Origin: Sphaerisporangium siamense
Lineage (GTDB): Bacteria; Actinomycetota; Actinomycetes; Streptosporangiales; Streptosporangiaceae
DNA: 64,000 bases
Direction of reading: 5' to 3'
NCBI RefSeq assembly: GCF_014205275.1
Contig: NZ_JACHND010000001.1
Coordinates: 1,488,001-1,552,000 of the forward strand
Position numbers and translations under genes: made by a program. The number at the start of each line of letters is the position of its first letter. Within the stretch, counting starts at the first letter, position 1. The notes below the pieces were generated by a model, which saw nothing but the letters and a program-made list of their open reading frames with translations, ran no database searches and had not been told where the DNA came from. Shown here in pieces: positions 63,588 to 64,000 of this stretch.

Positions 63588-64000
63588 ATGAGCGATCTCG
63601 GCCATGTGCTGGTGCTGGCGGGCGGATTGTCCTACGAGCGCGAGGTCTCGCTGCGCTCGGGCCGCCGGGTGAGCGAGGTGCTCCGCGCCGCCGGCATCGA
63701 CGTCGAGACGCGCGACACCGACTCCTCGCTGGTGCCCTCCGTCCTCGCCGACCCGCCGGACGCGGTGTTCGTGACCCTGCACGGCGGCAGCGGAGAGGAC
63801 GGCGCGATCCGCTCGGTGCTGGAGCTGCTGTCGGTCCCGTACGTGGGCGCGGCGCCGGACGCCTGCCGGATCGCCTTCGACAAGCCGACCGCCAAGACCG
63901 TCGTGCGATCGGTCGGGGTGCGCACGCCCGAGGCGGTCGTGCTGCCCAAGGAGACCTTCCACGACCTCGGCGCCTCAGCGGTGCTGGCCCGCATCATCGA
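63588..64000 (+). CDS. ddl: D-alanine--D-alanine ligase (partial, 5' part)
   Basis: The first 137 codons are present; the gene runs off the right edge. N-terminal VLVLAGGLSYEREVSLRSGR and VFVTLHGGSGEDGAIRSVLE are diagnostic of D-Ala-D-Ala ligase, with PYVGAAPDACRIAFDKPTAK following. Joins two D-Ala for the muropeptide. AAAGG precedes ATG 63588. Confidence 0.95.
   Translation, partial: MSDLGHVLVLAGGLSYEREVSLRSGRRVSEVLRAAGIDVETRDTDSSLVPSVLADPPDAVFVTLHGGSGEDGAIRSVLELLSVPYVGAAPDACRIAFDKPTAKTVVRSVGVRTPEAVVLPKETFHDLGASAVLARII

Overview
The window is very GC-rich actinobacterial chromosome, most likely from a member of the Streptosporangiaceae (Nonomuraea, Microbispora or Streptosporangium-like). 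That placement is an inference from codon use, abundant GTG starts, apparent leaderless starts and gene order. The order matches the origin-proximal core of actinobacteria. The block ino1-padR-DUF5318-ponA-GT87-rpsF-ssb-rpsR-rplI-dnaB resembles Mycobacterium tuberculosis Rv0046c-Rv0058. The block cca-DUF6049-murJ-pseudokinase-sigM-anti-sigma-trxB-trxA resembles Rv3907c-Rv3914. oriC itself (dnaA, parAB, rpmH) is not in the window and probably lies beyond the right end.

Layout. 0-9 kb: a DUF1232 membrane protein, a TetR regulator, a secreted M15-like peptidase, then a leftward run of asd, lysC, a DUF5063 gene, recR, ybaB and dnaX, followed by the SRP RNA and tRNA-Ser(GGA). 9-19 kb: an orphan Scr1-type XRE regulator, a membrane zinc metallopeptidase, conserved hypotheticals, a relic acetyltransferase, tRNA-Ser(CGA), tadA with two tandem TadA-associated genes, upp, a small membrane gene plus a PH-domain gene, and a TPR-type XRE regulator. 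19-28 kb (more accessory): a FadR-type regulator, an extra beta-clamp gene, a two-component system divergent from an ABC exporter, a TetR/SDR pair sharing an operator, an XRE/phosphoesterase pair and soxR with a textbook SoxR box.

28-46 kb: dnaB with a 426-residue intein, a cluster of DnaA-box-like sequences, a MATE exporter, an amino-acid ABC importer, the rpsF-ssb-rpsR-rplI ribosomal/replication operon, an endonuclease IV, two membrane mannosyltransferases, a class A PBP, DUF5318, and a PadR regulator coupled to inositol-1-phosphate synthase. 46-64 kb: a parS-like site inside a terminator, idi, an MFS transporter, bioA, the CCA-adding enzyme, a YbaK-like deacylase, DUF6049, murJ, a pseudokinase, sigM and its anti-sigma factor, trxB-trxA behind a SigR-type promoter, a GNAT, a MocR/KAT-like aminotransferase and the start of a D-Ala-D-Ala ligase.

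Themes are replication and repair (dnaX, recR, dnaB, ssb, an extra dnaN, nfo), peptidoglycan (asd/lysC, PBP, MurJ, Ddl), tRNA biology (tRNA-Ser x2, tadA, cca, SRP RNA) and redox control (soxR, SigR-type promoter, trxBA). I found no CRISPR array, no insertion sequence or prophage, and no clear defence island. The most unusual items are the DnaB intein, the DnaA-box cluster beside it, the second sliding clamp, the parS-like site in a terminator, and several well-formed operators that pair local regulators with candidate targets.
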